DNA of 64,000 nt from Chloromonas sp. AAM2 (GCA_004335635.1 QAXH01006075.1:62347-126346), one strand, 5' to 3'. Counted from the first letter of the stretch, positions 13,911 to 27,000 are shown. The notes: generated from the sequence alone by a model not told the origin. Translations and numbers: made by a program.

Positions 13911-15693
13911 TGCAGGTGCTTCCGCGCCCATGCCTGCTCCCACCACTGCCCCTCCACCCGTCAGTGACCATTCAGCCCCGCACGCGCCCAGCTCTGAGCT
14001 GTACCGCACGTGCGCGGAAAACGCCGAGGCGGCCCGAAACACGTTGGGCGCCATCTTCAAGCGCATTGCGGAGAACCCCAACGACAGGCACCAGGTGGGA
14101 GCGAGGGGCACCACTCCGCCTTGCACACCCAGCATGCAACCAATGCATCAGGGATCTACTTCCAGCACGCTGTCCGGCCCACAGTGCACTGCGTCGGTTA
14201 ACTTACGCACCAGGGACTGGACATGGGCATGTACTCCAATGTGATGTGCCTCAGGTTTCTTTCTCGAGACACAGTGGTCAGCACCCGGGTGATCGTATGT
14301 GTTGCCGTAATCATCATCCGTGATGGACCTCAACCAAGCGTTGGAATCAATCTGTCGATGAAGCGTCTGGGTCAGTTTATGCCTTGGTGTATCTGCCACT
14401 TGTGCACTCAGGCTCTTGTGGACCTTCACTTCTTTGCCGTGTACAACCCCGAGCCTGACGTGGACACCATGTTGTCCACAGCCAGCAGCACCTTCAGAAA
14501 CTTCATTCTCAGAGGCCTGCACAAGGTACGAACAGACCAAAGGCAGTTGAGAAACAAACTTGCACGCGCTCGGTGTGAGCTGGAGCACGTTACTGGTCAC
14601 TGTTGCGTTTGGAGCAACGGTTTGGGTAACCGTTTGGCTAGTGTGTGCAGGTCTTGAAGGAGGTCTGGTTTGAGAGTGCCAGTCGTTAGTACTAGCTAGA
14701 CTAGGTTGGCCACACAAATGAACATGGCATGCAGGAAAGGCTGAGCATTCTGACTTGACAGTGCGTCCTTGCATGACCACGCACCTAGCATGGCGTGTTA
14801 ATATATATGTATGCACCTGTGAACTCTGCAGGTTCGTGTGAACCTGAGCAACCAGGCAGCCGCCCAACAGACAGCCGCTGCAGCCCAGGCGCAGCCCTTG
14901 GCCTTGCCCATGATGCAGCAGCAGCCGCAGGGCTCGCCGGATGGCGAGGTGGCGGTCACTGCCAGCCTCCCGGGCGCGGGGCACTCCACATCGCTTGGGG
15001 GTGGCATGGCGTATGGCGCGGGCGCGGGCTCCCGCATTCCCGGTGGGGCCGGCACGGGTGGCGGGGCGGGCCCGGTGGCGGCTCTGAAGCTAGCGGGATT
15101 GAGCGCAGGCGGTGCGGCGCCCCTCAGCCCTGCCTCCCCTGGCGCGGGCAAGAACACTGCACGCAATGCACCCGTGCTGGGAGAAGGCAAGATCGCAGAG
15201 CTCAGGTGGGTGTTCAAATCCGGCATTGCATTGCACAATACCAGTCTCGCTTTTGTGGTCGTGCATCTTGTGCAGGCAGTTTTCTCCAGCACGCTGCATG
15301 CCAACGCAGTCCTGTGATCGTTATACGCAAACATTCCAAGTGTAGGCGACATCTGTTCGCACCTTTAGAACAGAGCAACCTTGTCCTCCCGAACAGATGC
15401 AGCTCAAATAAAGTGTATGTTGCCAATGTTGCAGGGACCGCATGACACGCATGCAGCTGGACGTGGCCAGCATGCCTTTGCGCGCCTCGAGCATCAACCT
15501 AGGGCAGCTGCCACCCACCGCCCCGGACAGCAAGGCTTCAGGAACCGAGTTGGACTATGGCCTGGCACAGGCTGGTGGGGCTGCGGCAGGGGCGGAAAAC
15601 GGCCTGGCGGGGGTGCAGGAGGACGGGGAAGTGAACGCTTCCTCCCTGGCCAACCTTCATGAGCGGCTGCGCAAGCTCAGATCCAAGGAGTGA
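97..15693 (+). CDS. MOR1: MOR1/XMAP215/ch-TOG family microtubule polymerase (5'-partial, 32 exons)
   Basis: TOG-domain protein that binds tubulin and promotes microtubule plus-end growth. The 1655 visible residues match the family from TOG3 onward. Residues 1-187 are a TOG3 remnant. TOG4 starts near 203 (DLLPRSDLSATLSND, then LGELPAALKARLADSNKN) and runs to about 431. TOG5 is about 525-820 (SKNNKTRVVCAEELG, ERDNALRSAALGALE). A Ser/Gly/Pro linker is one 593-nt exon (9198-9790). The plant-type C-terminus follows (ALNLLMNIFSTQKLAQ, DKPLRMVKTVLHE, AIFKRIAENPND). Exons: 97-198, 682-804, 1135-1295, 1685-1860, 2313-2506, 2798-2974, 3339-3485, 3963-4085, 4381-4471, 4912-5098, 5441-5531, 5606-5689, 5755-5847, 6175-6287, 6585-6686, 6983-7046, 7224-7307, 7678-7789, 8111-8236, 8500-8614, 9198-9790, 10228-10379, 10938-11051, 11384-11529, 11778-11931, 12363-12491, 13137-13250, 13419-13593, 13916-14094, 14412-14525, 14832-15205, 15435-15693. 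The exon sum is 4968 nt, an exact multiple of three. The first two TOGs lie upstream of the window. Confidence 0.93.
805..1134 (+). other. GC-AG intron of the MOR1 gene
   Basis: The exon ending at 804 is followed by GCAAGG instead of GT. The acceptor at 1133-1134 is normal, and reading frame and TOG3 homology continue across the junction. AAG|GCAAG is the usual form of the minor GC-AG intron class. The intron also carries a (GTGA)n run near 1075-1100. Confidence 0.65.
4849..4868. repeat. (CA)n microsatellite in MOR1 intron
   Basis: A run of CA dinucleotides about 45 bases upstream of the acceptor at 4911. Similar (CA)n or (GT)n tracts sit close to splice sites elsewhere in the window (13880-13908, 22590-22632). 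Confidence 0.85.
10050..10193. repeat. Inverted repeat with (CT)n and (TTGCTC)n arms in MOR1 intron
   Basis: A long CT tract is followed by repeated TTGCTC units and TTCTTTGAGTATGTATGTAC. A short spacer then leads into the near-complement GTACATACATACGTAAAGAA and GA-rich sequence up to 10193. In RNA this would fold into a long imperfect hairpin inside the 437-nt intron between the exons ending at 9790 and starting at 10228. Confidence 0.8.
13880..13908. repeat. (CA)n microsatellite directly before a MOR1 splice acceptor
   Basis: About 29 bases of CA repeat end only a few bases before the acceptor AG at 13914-13915, taking the place of a normal pyrimidine tract. Confidence 0.85.
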
Positions 15694-16061
15694 TTTGCTG
15701 TGCAAGACGCAAGACGACTGTGTGCTGGCATGGGTGGCAAGAAGTTATTCAGGCGTCGCCCGAGGGTGATGGGATGCTTGTGCCGTGATCACCTAGAAAC
15801 GTACTGTGTAGGAGTAGCTTGCGTTCAAGGCAGCCCTTGATGGTATGTGGTGCTAGCAGTGATAAGCGATTAGTGATTCAAAGGCCAGCCGAGCAACAGC
15901 TCGCAGGCAATCCATCTGATAGTCGAGTCTTTTCTGATGAAAAGTACTGATCCTAGCCCTGTGTTGACGGGTGTTAACAGACTTAACGAAACAAATGTCA
16001 TGTGTTCTTTCACGTAACAACGGCTTGTGTCAGGTAACAATGCCAGCTAAGCTTCGCGCTG

Positions 16062-16066
16062 TGTAA
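16062..16066 (+). promoter_or_regulatory. Possible TGTAA polyadenylation signal, MOR1 gene
   Basis: UGUAA is the known chlorophyte polyadenylation signal. This is the first copy found after the stop codon at 15691-15693, about 370 bases downstream, which would give a long 3' UTR. Confidence 0.4.
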
Positions 16067-17640
16067 GCTGCTATACAGTGACATGCCCTAGTCCGATCGT
16101 CTCAGTATCCAATTGAAAGGCAATTTTACATCAGGGAAGCCGTCACATGACACGGGTCGGGATGTGTACCGCCCTGACCTACCCTGAAAAAGAAGTTTGA
16201 AGTTCGCGTTGGGCTGCTGGTACTAAGCCCGAAAACCGCGCCGTCACCTGGATCCAATCAGGCTACAGGGTTTAACTGCAAGAGGCATTGCACCCCATGG
16301 TGGGTTTGTTGACCACCAATCTTGTGTCCATATGATGATGGAGCGTACAGACAATGCGCATGCTATTTGGTGCCTTTCCTCCGATGCTGTAAAAGTAGGT
16401 TTCAACCTGTGTGCAAAAGAACAACGTTCTCTGTGCATAAAAGCAAGGCGTGCATTGTGTGCTGAGTTGCAACATTCTGAACCTGACAGGATCGCTGCTA
16501 GGACCCGGTCAGATCGTGGCCGATGACCTGTCCAGAGATAATAGATACGTTTACACAGTGCAACAGACAACGGGTGTGCAACAATTTCTCTCTGAGCAGT
16601 TCCTTGGACAAGCGAAGCAGTAGACAGAGTGCTAACAAGATGCATTCCCAGAAGCTAACCAGAGTGAGGTGAAGCCAGCGACCGAGGATATGGCAGGACA
16701 TCGTGAGTATGGATGCACTTGGCATTAGCCTAAATCAGTCCCTTCCATCCATGTTCATCCTGCCTCAGCTACGGCTGGTTGCAAAGGCAGGCAAAGCACA
16801 TCAAGCATGGATGCTCAACCACACGTCCGCATCCACTGTTGTCCAAACCCAATGATTTCGAGCGCCACTGCATGAAGGGAGAGTGAGGCCACTAACTCGC
16901 CCAAGGATGGAGGAAGAACAAGTCAGGCATCAAGTAACGATAGTCCACGACTGTTAGTCACGGTCACCTCGTGGATTGCCTTCCGAAAGCTGCCCATTGG
17001 GGAAACTTGAGATTTAACACTCGTCAAAACGACCGTTTGAGGCCTGATGACCCACCACAGGCCCTGAGGGTATGCCAGTACTGCCAATACACCAGGACGC
17101 ACGTCCACAGCAGCTCAGTCCATCTGGCAAGTATCTGGTAGCCGTTGATTGTTGCGGCTATGAATCATTGATGATAAAGGGCACAGTCATAGCTGGACAG
17201 AGTCCGATGATACCTCCACCTCCAAAACACACGCGTGAGCGACACAGCACGGTGATCAGATGACACCGACCCAGCCCACTCATACACGACAACACTGGAA
17301 CCATCACATGGCCCAATACACAAACCACAAACACACCGGTTCCAGTGCCAGTCCCAGAATTGTCCCAGCACTGGCATACTTCTTTTTTTGTTGTAGTTCA
17401 GCCCTCACGTCAGTAATGATGCAAGCTGCTTGTCTGTGTCCAAGGAAGTTACTGAAAAGGGGGCGGAGAAACATCCAAAGCCCACCATGCTATTTGGCCA
17501 AAATACCCGCCTTGCAAACCGTCAGAAGATACCTGAGCAATTAGCAGCCTGGCTGGTACTGGGCATGAAGTAAAGCGCACAAATGACACCTTTGATCTTT
17601 TAGGCCATCTTCTGTTCACTTGCGGGACAATACAGATGTA

Positions 17641-17682
<42 letters not shown>
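17641..17682. repeat. (CA)n microsatellite
   Basis: About 42 bases of uninterrupted CA repeat in the intergenic region. Confidence 0.9.
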
Positions 17683-17684
<2 letters not shown>

Positions 17685-18054
17685 ACTCAATCTAAGCGAC
17701 AGCGTAATTCACACATGATGACAGGAGAACTGTTCAGCTGGGCAGTGCGTATGTTTCTCGGCTGGACATAAACTAGGCGTTAGAGCAGCTCCTGTGGCGC
17801 CGCAGCACGCTGGCAGGGATAGCTTGGTGTGCGTTGGTGGCCATGATGGTATCCCTGGGTTAGGCACCTGCTTGGCTCCTGTCACGGATCTTTAGATGAA
17901 ACAGCCAGATGTTGTACTTGTCGTGACATTGGGCCAGCGGCAGCGCAAGAGAGGACCTGGTCAACTGGTAACTGTAACTGGAAACCACCACGCTGATTTT
18001 GCGTCCGCATATTCTACGCATCCTCGAGGGCTTCCAAAAGCCCCACCATCAACA

Positions 18055-21000
18055 ATGTCTCTCAATTTCAAAAGTTGTCGCCTGGGTCACAGTGCCCAGG
18101 CCAGGAAATGTCACGTTCGTTCGCAGTCTGTGCGATTGGCAGCCATCCGACCCATCAGCCTATTGACAGCTGGCGTTCAAGCAGGTGTGAGGCATTCCGC
18201 GATGGGGGATTAGCAGTCAGTTCCGATGACGATAGGGTTGAACCCTGGGTTGAACCCTTGCTGTGCGCAGTCGCCCAGCGTACGTACGGTACCGCTGATT
18301 ACCCACTGATTGGCGGGAGGAACGTCATCGCCAGGGCTGCAGCCGTGGCCGTGGAACCGGAAGTGATCAGGCAGTCCAAGTGAGTTGCCACCTTCCTCGA
18401 TGACCTGGCACACCTCGTCGCGCAACAAGGCCTCACCATTCTGCGCAATCCACCGTGCCTGGATACCATCAGTATTGGCGCCGCCAATTCTTCACTACAA
18501 AGCCAAATTGCTGGTGGCCGCGCACTTTGTGAACGCTTTTGGCCTGACCAGGGTTGTGCAATCTTCCTGCAAGAAGCATGATCGTATGATGAGGGTTAGT
18601 AGTGGTCAACCAGTCAGTGCTTGATAGCAATCAGGCATGTGAGACGGGGCTTATTTTCCAGCCAATCCCACCACTTGCATGGTGACTTGTCCCTTCGTGT
18701 AGGCATGATGCAGGTCTGCGCGTGGAAGTGCGCAAGGTCAGCAGTGGTTATGAGGTAAGTCTGAACTGTGCCTTCTCCTCTCCTTGTCATCATGGTGATG
18801 CTCAGCGTCACTGAATGTCGATGCAGAAGTCAAGTGCAACTGCTTGCAGTGCCCTAGACATGCCCATGTGAGGATCAAACATTGTGATTGTGGCACGCCG
18901 AGTTTTTCTAAACCGCTCAGCATGGTGCTGAGTGTGCTGGTAGTTTGCACCATGCAGGTCGACCTCCAAGCTGAGCCAGCTCGGCCCATGGTGCTGCACT
19001 GGGCCATCGAGGACTGGCAGGGGCCGCCCGAGGACCTGTGGCCGGCAAACACACACAGGGAGGGCGACAAAGCTGCACAAACCAGATTCAACGACAATGG
19101 CTACATCAGGCTAGCGTTTTCAGAGGTGTGTTCATCACTCAGCTCGGTTAAACCCTGTGAACAGCAGTCACTGCCAATGTCTGTGCCTGGCCAACGTGTT
19201 TGACTGCCAATGTGAATGTGTGCGAAACGTTTGCTCCTAGTCCTTGGCATGTTTGGCGTTCTGATGTACCCACTTCTGCTCCATGTCCCTTTGTTCATGT
19301 AGGAGAAATGCCCGCAGAAGATTGTGTTTGTCCTCAAGGAGCTGTCGCCTGAGAAGTGGCTCAATGACGGTGGCACTGACTTTTCAGTGCAGCTCAAGCC
19401 ACCCAAGCTGAGCTCAGTAGCTGATAAGGTACATTGGGCTGCTGACCACAGCCTAGGTCGCATGCCCACCACACCAAGGAGTGTGACTTTGGATACATGG
19501 TCAGCCTGCTTAAGTCCACTTAGCAGGCTTTGCACAACGGTTCGGTTTACGCAACTAGCCACCTAGTCACCTTTGTTCTTGTGAGATGGCTGCTCTTTTG
19601 TGCAGCAGTGCTGTGCATGCACATGACTAGAGACACATTTCGCAACATCTACTAACGTCGTGCGTGCACAATGTCGCATCGCATGCCTGAAGCCCAGAGT
19701 TGGGCTAGCAACACATGCTGCATCTGTAAGGCTACCTTGGCAACTTTTCAAAACTATCAGATCAGGTGGCGATCAGTAAGCACGGCTTTGCACGCTGCGA
19801 CCTGAACACTGCTGTGCGCACAATGTTACACTGACCAGTGTTACACTGAGAAACCTGTTGTGCAGGTGATCGCCGCGGAGGCCACCAACACGCACTGGTC
19901 ACTGTTCAACCGTTTCTGCATGGCCATTGAAGTCCTGGATGCCGCAGACACAGCAGGTCAGCAGCCGGGCATGGGACAGGGTGCTTGTGCGGCGGTGGGG
20001 GCGGGGCTTCAGCAGTTGGCTGCGGCAGAGGGGTTGGTTGGCGTGGGAGGAGAGGTGGGGACGGCCCATGGAGAAATTGTATTGTTTTCTGGTTCTGCAT
20101 CACATCAGAACCTTCTCCTTCTTTGTCCTGACTTGTCTTCCGCAATGCGTAGGTCCAGAGGGCATGGCTCTCATCTTCACATGGCTGCGACTGAGCAGCC
20201 TCAGGCAGCTGGACTGGTACCGCAACAGGTGCGGTTACATTGGGGGCACTTCTTCACAATGCAGGATGGAACAAGGCAGGGCAAGGATACATGCAGTACA
20301 AAGCCTGCATACCCATGCCACTGCACCGGCGGGTACTGACCGTGTGTGCACTTTATGCAGGAACTGTCGCAGGCATCAGTGTTCACTCCGGTTTCTCTCA
20401 CACATTCGGGGCCCATTTCTGTTCCGCAGTAACTACCAGTCCAAGGACATTGCCCATGTCCAGAAGACGCTAGCGGAGCGCATTGCCGCCAAGGCGCGAG
20501 GCAGCAAGGACCCCACATGCAGGCTGCTGGCCCGCATGGCGATGGAGGGGTTGCCACGCGGGGGAGGAAACGGGTGGGCGATTGGGATAACCATGGGTTT
20601 CATGCAGGGAAATGCAAACAAAAGGGGAGCACTATTGTGACCGAGTTGCATATGCTTGAGTCAAAACCTCCGGAGCACCTATTGCACGCTACGTACTGAA
20701 CAGAAGACTGTCTGCCTACATGGACCAGAGCTGGCTGACCGCTGTTGTGCTCAGCATCCGCATGGATGCATCAGGGATGCTGCCAAAGTCAGACTGCACT
20801 GTGTGTGCGTGTGTGTGTCCTGGCAAGAGTAAGGGCGGCATACACAGCTGAAGGGTTACTGCACCTAGCTGCCACCAAGCAATCTGCTGCTCTACTACAC
20901 ATCTGTCCATGTATCTGGGATTGATCTAGATACCAGACCATCCAACTAAGCCTGGTGTTTTGTCAATCCACGTGCAACAAGGCCGACAATGGCTGTCCAT

Positions 21001-24000
21001 GCGATCTTGCCATGCGCTCAGGGATGACATTCGCATGGGCATTCTCCACATCATGCGCGGCAACGGCATCAAGGAGGGCCACAGACCCGGCATTGACGAG
21101 CAGTTCCTGGAGCAGTGGCACCAGAAGCTGCACACGAACACAACACCGGACGATGTGGCCATCTGTGAGGCTTACCTGGCCTTCCTGCACAGGTGTGAGG
21201 GGTACAGGCTGATGTGGCTAATGCAAGCATAAATAGGCGCGCCAGGACTCCAATGCCTAGTTTCAGGGACACAGTGACCCTTTGCCATTACATTTGTCTG
21301 TGTCATGCATGAGGAGCACGGTACAAAAGGGTGCGTCCAGCCTGCATGAGGAGGCCTGTCTTGAGGGTCAACCCACCATCTTCAGGCGTTGCTTCAGTCT
21401 CAACTTCCTTGCTAAGAAGCCTTACTGGCCTTGGTAACAGCTATGTGGTTCTGATTGTGCAGCGGCAATCACGACGACTACTGGCGTGTGCTGTGGGACG
21501 TCGGCCGCCTGACTAAGAACGACCTTGAGAACTTCAGCAAGCCCATCAAGGCGTGGCCCATGCACTTGCCACAGCTCATCGACTCATTCAAGCACTACAG
21601 GTAAAACAGACTGTGAAGTTTCGACCTTGCTTACAGAAGCAGCTTGGCTAGTGCTTAGCTCTGCCTTTGCTTCGTTTTTGCTCCTCCTGTTTGCTCCTTT
21701 TACACGAGCCAGGCTCTATACTGTTGTTGTGCGTTCCTCAGACAGTTGGCTATTGGCCATGAGCCATGTTCGTGTCCTGTGTATGCTTGTGTGCTCTTCA
21801 GGTGGCTGCTCAAGGTGACCCACTCGGGTGCGGACCTGGACACGGCAGCAGAGATGAGCAAGGTGGGCAGACTGTGTTGCCTTTACGCCTCCATGTCAGT
21901 GCATGTATGACATGCTACAGCAGTACACCACACAACAAGTTTCAACACTATGCAACACCAAACAAGAATGTCCATAGCCAGGCTTTATGTGCAACAGTCA
22001 ACTCTGGTAAGGCCACTATCTGAAGTGTGGAGATTGCAGCACAGTACCTGGCATAGCACAAGCATTCCGCTTGTTTATGCACCTTCGCAACCTTCAATTT
22101 GTACGGCTGGCAGACAGTGCGCCATGTGTATGAGCCTGACGTGTTGCTGCAGGGTGTTATTGATGACGACCTGAAGTATCACCTCTACGACCTGCTGTCA
22201 AACCGCAACGAGTGGTGAGTGTAACCGTGCCAGGATGAGCCCTGGCCGTTTAGAGTATATCCGGTATCAAGAGAATGTGTCAACAACACCATGCTGCTTG
22301 TACACTGTCGATTGCAAGCACCAGTTTGCACAAAGCAACTGCTACACAACCTCGAGTACACCTGGTCCATGCTGCTTTCTCATCTTTGGAGGCCTGACCA
22401 TATCGTTTGACACACAAAACAGTTAGTGATAGTCATCCTGTGTCCAGAGCGCGTGTGTGTGCCGTCGCCTGAATGCCGCTTTACTGCCGTGTCCCGCTGC
22501 CATGCACCCCTAGGTGGGCTCCCGGCAAGATTGTGGAAATCCGCTCCCGCCTCGCCCATTACTGGAAGGTGAGTGAGACCAGTAATGATGGTGTGTGTGT
22601 GTGTGTGTGCATGTGTGTGTGTCAGCGGTGTGTGTGTGTGGGGGGGGGATGGGTGCATGGCCAGTGTGCCCGTCAATGTGCACGGGGCCGGAGGTACGTA
22701 TGGCACATGACTACGCAGGCAACCCTCACGTCGAGTTTCAAGCACACGACATGTGTGTCCTGACGTCGGTAATGTTGTAGCCCTGAAGGTATTGTTGCCC
22801 CAGCAGCCGACCTGAAGCTTCCTCAATAACCACTGTTGCCCAGGCCCGACCCCTCAACTCACTGTTTCGCCTTTCTACTGCTGTGTGTATTGTCAGGCCA
22901 AGGACTCGTCGCGTGACCTGCTGCTGCTGGACATTGCGCTGGACAACTGGTTCCGCATGAGCGTGGAGAAGGTCGACAAGGGCGCGCTGGAGGTGAGGCC
23001 ACATGGGGAAAGCTCACGTGGGGAACGTGCTACATGTGAGGCGGGGTCACAGGTCAAGAGAATGTCAGGCACAGGCAGGGGGGTGGGGTCAAGTAACTTG
23101 GAGGTCAGATGCTCAGTTAGCTGAGAATGCAGAGAGAAGGCAACCACGTGAAAGTTTCAGCTGAGATGGTGAGATGTAGGCACTGGCTGGGAGAGGCAGT
23201 GACTGAGACAGGTACAGACAGAAGGTCACATATGAAGGGCTGGGGTGTCACACTGGTGGCCCTTATTGCACCAAGACGTGCATGCAACCGTGCCAGGTTG
23301 TGCCACGCTTCTTGCTCTTGGTGCTGCCTGTCTTCAGCAGCTCGGTTGTTCATGCATGCATGCATGCATGCTGTCCTTATGCGGCGTGCCAGCGGATGGT
23401 CGTCTTCATCTCAAGTCTTGCAATGGCCATCTTGGCTCTGAACTCCCACATGAGCGGTGTGCTGCAGGGTGACAGCCTGTTGGACATGGTCTCCCTGGTG
23501 CTGCGCAACGCACTGGTCTCGGTAAGCCACTTGCAAACAGGGGTAGCAGGCATGGTAGAGCATGAAGGTGATGCATGGCATGCTTGCATTGGACGCATCT
23601 GTCTGCACATGCATGTGCGTTGAGTAACCCTGCATGCACATGTGTGGATTCACCTGCATATACACATTTGTTGGTCAGTCATGCATGACCTGACATGGCA
23701 CACCTGAACGCTCCTTACTGCGCTTGAGGGCCAGCTCATGCCTGACAGCATGCAGCAGCGTTGCTTGGCACGCATGCAGCGCAGTCACAGCAGCAGCCAT
23801 GTTTGTGCCACTCGGCATTACCATGCACAACGTCATGAAACTCGCACTGGAATGTGTGGCCTACGGCTAACACTACGCAGCCGTGTGCATGAAAGATGGT
23901 GGATGTTGTCGGCTGGCTTCGCAGCGGGGTTATCCTGCCCACCTTGAGCCTCCATTGGGGTGCACCATGCCAGAGCTGCTTTGGGCGCAGGTGAAGCTAC

Positions 24001-27000
24001 GCTTAAGCAATACGGCCTCGCGAAAACAATAAGATGGTGTGTTGTGTGTGAACTTGTCTTCGAGGCTTTGCCGCTGAGTCCAGCGCCCTGTCTCCAAGGA
24101 GTCCATCGACGTCCGACGACAAGATTGACACTCCCAACCATAATCTAGCATGCGTGTGCCATTGGTACAGACCTCAGTCTAAACTCTGTTGCATGGTCTT
24201 CTAAGAAGCTGAGAATGTAGAAACCGGCAGGCAGCTCGTTACACTGCCCGGGCGTACATTGCTTCTTGGAAGGCCTTGCGACAGCGGTTTGGTTGAGGCC
24301 TGTACCAATGACACACGCATGGTGATTGGGAGTGTCTATCTTGTCGATGGACCCCTTGGAGGCAGGGCGCCGGCAAAGCCTCGCAGAAAGTGCACGCAGA
24401 ACGCACCATCTTATTGTTTTCGCGAGGCCGTATTGCTCAAGCGTAGCTTCACCTGCGCCCAAAGCAGCTCTGGCATGGTGCAACCACATGGAAGCTCATG
24501 GTTGGGAGGCAAGCCCCACAGCGAAGCCAGCTGACACCATCCACCATTCTGCAGACGCCTGAGGAGCGTCTTCGCCGTGGGCCAGACAGCTCAGTAAGCT
24601 GCCTTGTGCATGGGCAGGCTACATGGCAGGCTGCTGGCACTGTGGCATTTGCATGTGGCATGCATGCATCGCCGACATGCTACGCTTGTATTGTTGTGTG
24701 CATGCCCTGTGCACGACCAACTACTCTGTTGTACAGTGGACCAGCAGATGCGCATCAACCGATGCAACGCTTGCAAAGATATGTACACATCTCATCAGCG
24801 GTGCATTGAATGACCACTCTGCGTCTGTTGCCTTCCAGGTTGACGATGAGGAGCTTCATCAGGTGCTGGCTCAGTGGGAGTGGGTCAAGGAGGGCGCAGG
24901 CCAGGGCGGGCGCTGGAACCAGGCCTGGGGCATGAGCGCTCTGGCAGCCCTGCAGCACATGGAGCTGTCGCTGGCAGCGCACATGGACAGGCTGTACAAC
25001 CTGGTAAGGAACAACTGCTGGTGGTGCTAAGGATCGTGCAGGAGAATTTTCAAAACACCTGATTGTACACCTGGTCGCGCATGCTACTGTTTTTATGTTC
25101 ATGCCATGCTTTGAGCTAGTGTGCGAATGTCGTGTACACTAGCTCATGGACAAAATGTACAACCTGATGAGGAACAACCCACTGCTGTTGGTGACGTATG
25201 GACACTTGTTGTCTCCCTGGCTCGGTCCTCACTGGCAGCATTGTGTCTGACATGAGGGAAGGCGCGGTCAATGCTATTTCGGTGTGCACGTGCTGCAGGT
25301 GCAACCTCATGCCGAGGCGTTTGCTGTTGCGTGCAAGCTGGATCAGAAGTACATCATGAACTTTGGTGAGGCACGCTGCATGGCGGCTGGGGGCTGAAAA
25401 GTTGGAGCAGCAGCAAGCAGAGTCACTCGTTCCTCTCACCAACTCACGGTGCTGGCCAGGTGTTCTAAGTGCTGCTTGGTCGCCTCCAAATCATGCTAGA
25501 TGCACAGCCAGTACCCTGCAAAGTGACGGTTCTCACCCTGGCTGGCGTGCTTGATGTTGCGCAGGTGAGGAAGTGGTGCGCGGCCGCTCGCTGTTCATGC
25601 TGTCCCCGCTGCTGCAGGCCCTGGAGCCCATCCTGCGGGGGACTGCGGGCATGGCGCCATGGCAGGTGGGGGGACAAGAGCACCGACACCAACGCCAAGC
25701 GCAGCTGCAAGCACTATTTGCATGCCTGAGCCAGATGCACCAACCAGATGCCACACGAATGGGTGGTTCTTGCTTCATGGCTGTTGATGCAGTATTAGAT
25801 GGACTGTCATGGCCATGTGCTGAATTCCTAGGGCATGGCCAAATCCTCTGCATGCCCCCTTCCATGTCCACCATTTTTGTTGCTTGTTGATCCCCATGCC
25901 GTGGATACGCTGTACACCATGTGACACGAGCTGCGGTGCAAATGCCACGTGTGCAGGTCATCAGTAACGGTTCTGGCTCAGCCACAGGCACTCCCCTGGT
26001 GATCAGCTCCCTAGCGGAGGTGCAGGGCAAGGCCTTCGCCACACCCACTGTCATCCTTGCGGAGACAGTCGGCGGCAACGAGGACATACCGGCGGGAGTG
26101 CAGGTGCGCAGGGGTGGCCATGGTGGCGGTACACAGGGCTGGATATGGTCGCCATCAATCAGGACACAATGAGGCCATCAGTTTCACAATATACACAATC
26201 CACATCTCCGGAGGACCAATTGCCATGTCATGGTAAAGAGTCCACTGGCCTGACAGCCTAAGAGCCACCCAAATTGCTGATGTTTCTGTCTGGTGCCGTG
26301 TTCATTGCCTTGTTTGTTGCCCTGTGTGTCAAGGCGGTGATCACCCGCAGTGCCACCGACGTGCTCTCCCACGCGGCCATCCGCGCACGCGCACAGCGGG
26401 TGCTGCTGGCCACATGCTACGACACAAACAACTGGAATGAGATGGTAGCACTAGCCACAGGTAAGGGTGGTCAGCCTCCTACAAGCTGCTGTGACAAACT
26501 TATCAGTGACATGGGCGACAGTGGCTTGGCATGATTTTGGTTCGGTGAGGCAACCTATGCAAGCACGTTCGACCCCGCGTCAGGTGATGATGCTCATATC
26601 CGTCAGTCACCCGCACCATTTGGGCTGTTCAACGGTAAACTAAGTGGTTTTGAAGTTGGTTTGGCGCCGCTTGACGTACGTTGTGATCCCAAATCAGGTC
26701 CAGGAGTTCTAGGTCCCGATATTGTAGATCTAGGGATTCTGATGTAGGTCCCGGGAAACCACCAAACAGGCCCAGGATGCGCAGCTAGTTCACCTCTAGC
26801 GTATGCCTGCACTGCCATTGTAAAACTCAAAATTCAAAATTGGACTTTGCCAAGTGCAATCTGGAACACTGCTGTGCGCATGCAGGCAGTGACGGCGCCG
26901 CTGTGACTGTGGGCGTGACTCCGGAGGGGGATGTGCGCGCCGCCCTGGCCCTGGCAACCGAGACAGCAGCGGGCAGCAACGGGAACGGCAGCGTGGCGGG

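Larger units (their letters stand above)
15694..18054. other. Intergenic region between MOR1 and glucan water dikinase genes
   Basis: No convincing exon was found on either strand. It contains a TGTAA signal at 16062-16066, a (CA)n tract at 17641-17682 and one copy of the dispersed motif (17362-17390, reverse family member). It should hold the 3' UTR of the left gene and the promoter of the right one. No TATA box was recognised with confidence. Confidence 0.6.

Noticed and set aside
16923..17377. Minus-strand ORFs in the left intergenic region as retrotransposon remnants
   Set aside because: No reverse transcriptase, integrase or gag motif could be identified.
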